Shown here piece after piece: positions 63,323 to 64,000 of a DNA stretch of 64,000 nucleotides. The notes under the pieces were generated by a model. That model searched no databases. It saw only the letters and a program-made list of their open reading frames with translations, and was not told where the DNA came from. Position 1 is the first letter of the stretch, and each line of letters opens with the position of its first letter. The translations under genes were made by a program, and so were the position numbers. The DNA lies in assembly GCA_963704855.1 (NCBI GenBank), contig CAVPHY010000004.1, forward strand, positions 353,227 to 417,226, in the 5' to 3' direction. The DNA comes from SZUA-36 sp963704855 (lineage in GTDB: Bacteria > Pseudomonadota > Gammaproteobacteria > Xanthomonadales > SZUA-36).

Positions 63323-64000
63323 TTAGAAAGTGCGCTGGCTTGAGCCCAACAACTTGCTGATAATTTCCTTAAACATCGAAATTCCGGTTTCCAGTAACGC
63401 ATCCGGAAAATCATACGCCTTGTTGTGCAGGGGCGGCGTCTGCATACCCGCACCCAGCCCAAACATGGCACCCTTCCCTTTTTGTGTGAAATACCCGAAA
63501 TCCTCCCCAAAGCGCATTGGCTCTTCCAGGACAGTCACGTTGTAATCGAGGTTCCTGGCCGCTTCCATAATCAGCGCGTTGCATTGCTCGTCATTGATGA
63601 CTGTCGGGAAGTAATCAAATTGCTGCGTGCGATACGACAAGCGGTACTTATCACTGACAGTGGCGATGATTTGGTCTATCGAACCCAGCAGCAAGCCCAT
63701 TCTTTCCTCAGTCCAGGTCCGCAGGGTAAAGTGCACCTCCCCCTCGCCGGCAGAGATACCATAATCCGGGCTGCCGATACGCGTGTATACCGGTGTCACC
63801 AGTGCGTAATCCCGGTCTGCCGGATCCGGGTTGACGAGCTGCTGGATAGCGATTGAAGCCTCGCTGACCGCCAAGCTGGGGTTACGTCCTTTTTCCGGTT
63901 GCGCTGCGTGCGCCACCACACCCTCAAGATAGATTGCCAGGCTCAGAACCGTGGCATTGAATTGCTGCCTGACCACCAGGATTTCATGCAGCGGGTAGCC
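63323..64000 (-). CDS. M20-family amidohydrolase/peptidase, partial (start off the right edge)
   Basis: The frame runs in from the right edge. The first in-window codons read GYPLHEILVVRQQFNATVLS, and the visible 225 residues form the dimerisation and C-terminal catalytic parts of an M20D-type amidohydrolase. There is VAHAAQPEKGRNPSLAVSEA, then PMRFGEDFGYFTQKGKGAMF and the His-containing PPLHNKAYDFPDALLETGIS. Relatives cleave N-acyl amino acids, hippurate or indole-3-acetyl conjugates; the substrate is unknown. The N-terminal metal ligands are outside the window. It is convergent with ilvE. Confidence 0.85.
   Translation of the reverse strand, partial: GYPLHEILVVRQQFNATVLSLAIYLEGVVAHAAQPEKGRNPSLAVSEASIAIQQLVNPDPADRDYALVTPVYTRIGSPDYGISAGEGEVHFTLRTWTEERMGLLLGSIDQIIATVSDKYRLSYRTQQFDYFPTVINDEQCNALIMEAARNLDYNVTVLEEPMRFGEDFGYFTQKGKGAMFGLGAGMQTPPLHNKAYDFPDALLETGISMFKEIISKLLGSSQRTF

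Overview
The window looks like the chromosome of a gammaproteobacterium. The evidence is the infA / clpA-clpS / mnmA-hflD housekeeping block, a complete-looking type VI secretion (T6SS) locus of the kind that carries tagJ, tagH, tagF and a PP2C phosphatase, and the Gram-negative lipoproteins. I cannot name the genus; no rRNA or species marker is present.

Region 1 (1-18704) is a T6SS locus in two divergent arms. Leftward from a shared intergenic region at 8390-8786 run tssA, tssB, tssC (broken by a 1-nt frameshift), hcp, tagJ, tssE, tssF, tssG and the first 64 codons of clpV. Rightward run tagH (FHA), tssJ, tssK, tssL (with a fused OmpA-type domain), tssM, tagF and a PP2C phosphatase. No vgrG or PAAR gene is visible; they may lie beyond the left edge. 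Two unrecognised genes follow (18840-20634); the first is a candidate T6SS cargo protein.

Region 2 (20827-23677) holds an aldehyde dehydrogenase and a GlcD-like FAD oxidase. Region 3 (23690-35693) is the most unusual part. A divergent secreted TPR-CHAT protein faces a tightly packed run of genes: two proteins with one TM segment and a VWA domain, a small FHA protein, a MotA/TolQ/ExbB-like channel, a secreted HtrA-like domain (triad apparently lost) joined through a TM segment to a cytoplasmic FHA domain, a membrane Ser/Thr kinase ending in a periplasmic FGE/SUMF1 domain, and a secreted Gln/Gly-rich protein with three copies of an SQNAMEFL-like motif. I read this as a proton-driven stator whose B subunits carry VWA domains, wired to a kinase/FHA circuit. 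The kinase-FGE protein resembles PpkA and TagR of the T6SS threonine-phosphorylation pathway fused in one chain, which suggests a link to Region 1.

Region 4 (35698-44385) has a frameshifted DUF952 gene, a badly frameshifted subtilisin-like protease, an intact paralogue, and a small CPKPG-motif lipoprotein gene convergent with each protease. Region 5 (44536-60438) is mostly housekeeping: a methyltransferase, a YbaK-like deacylase, a two-gene envelope operon, tRNA-Cys, tRNA-Gly, infA, clpA, clpS, mnmA, hflD, acnA, a class D beta-lactamase-like gene, a GNAT acetyltransferase, an EamA transporter and an NnrU-like protein. Region 6 (60443-64000) has a gamma-carbonic anhydrase-like gene, an intergenic block with two large inverted repeats, an Lrp/AsnC regulator divergent from a branched-chain aminotransferase, and a truncated M20 amidohydrolase.

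All functional calls rest on motif recognition by eye. No database search or structure prediction was run.
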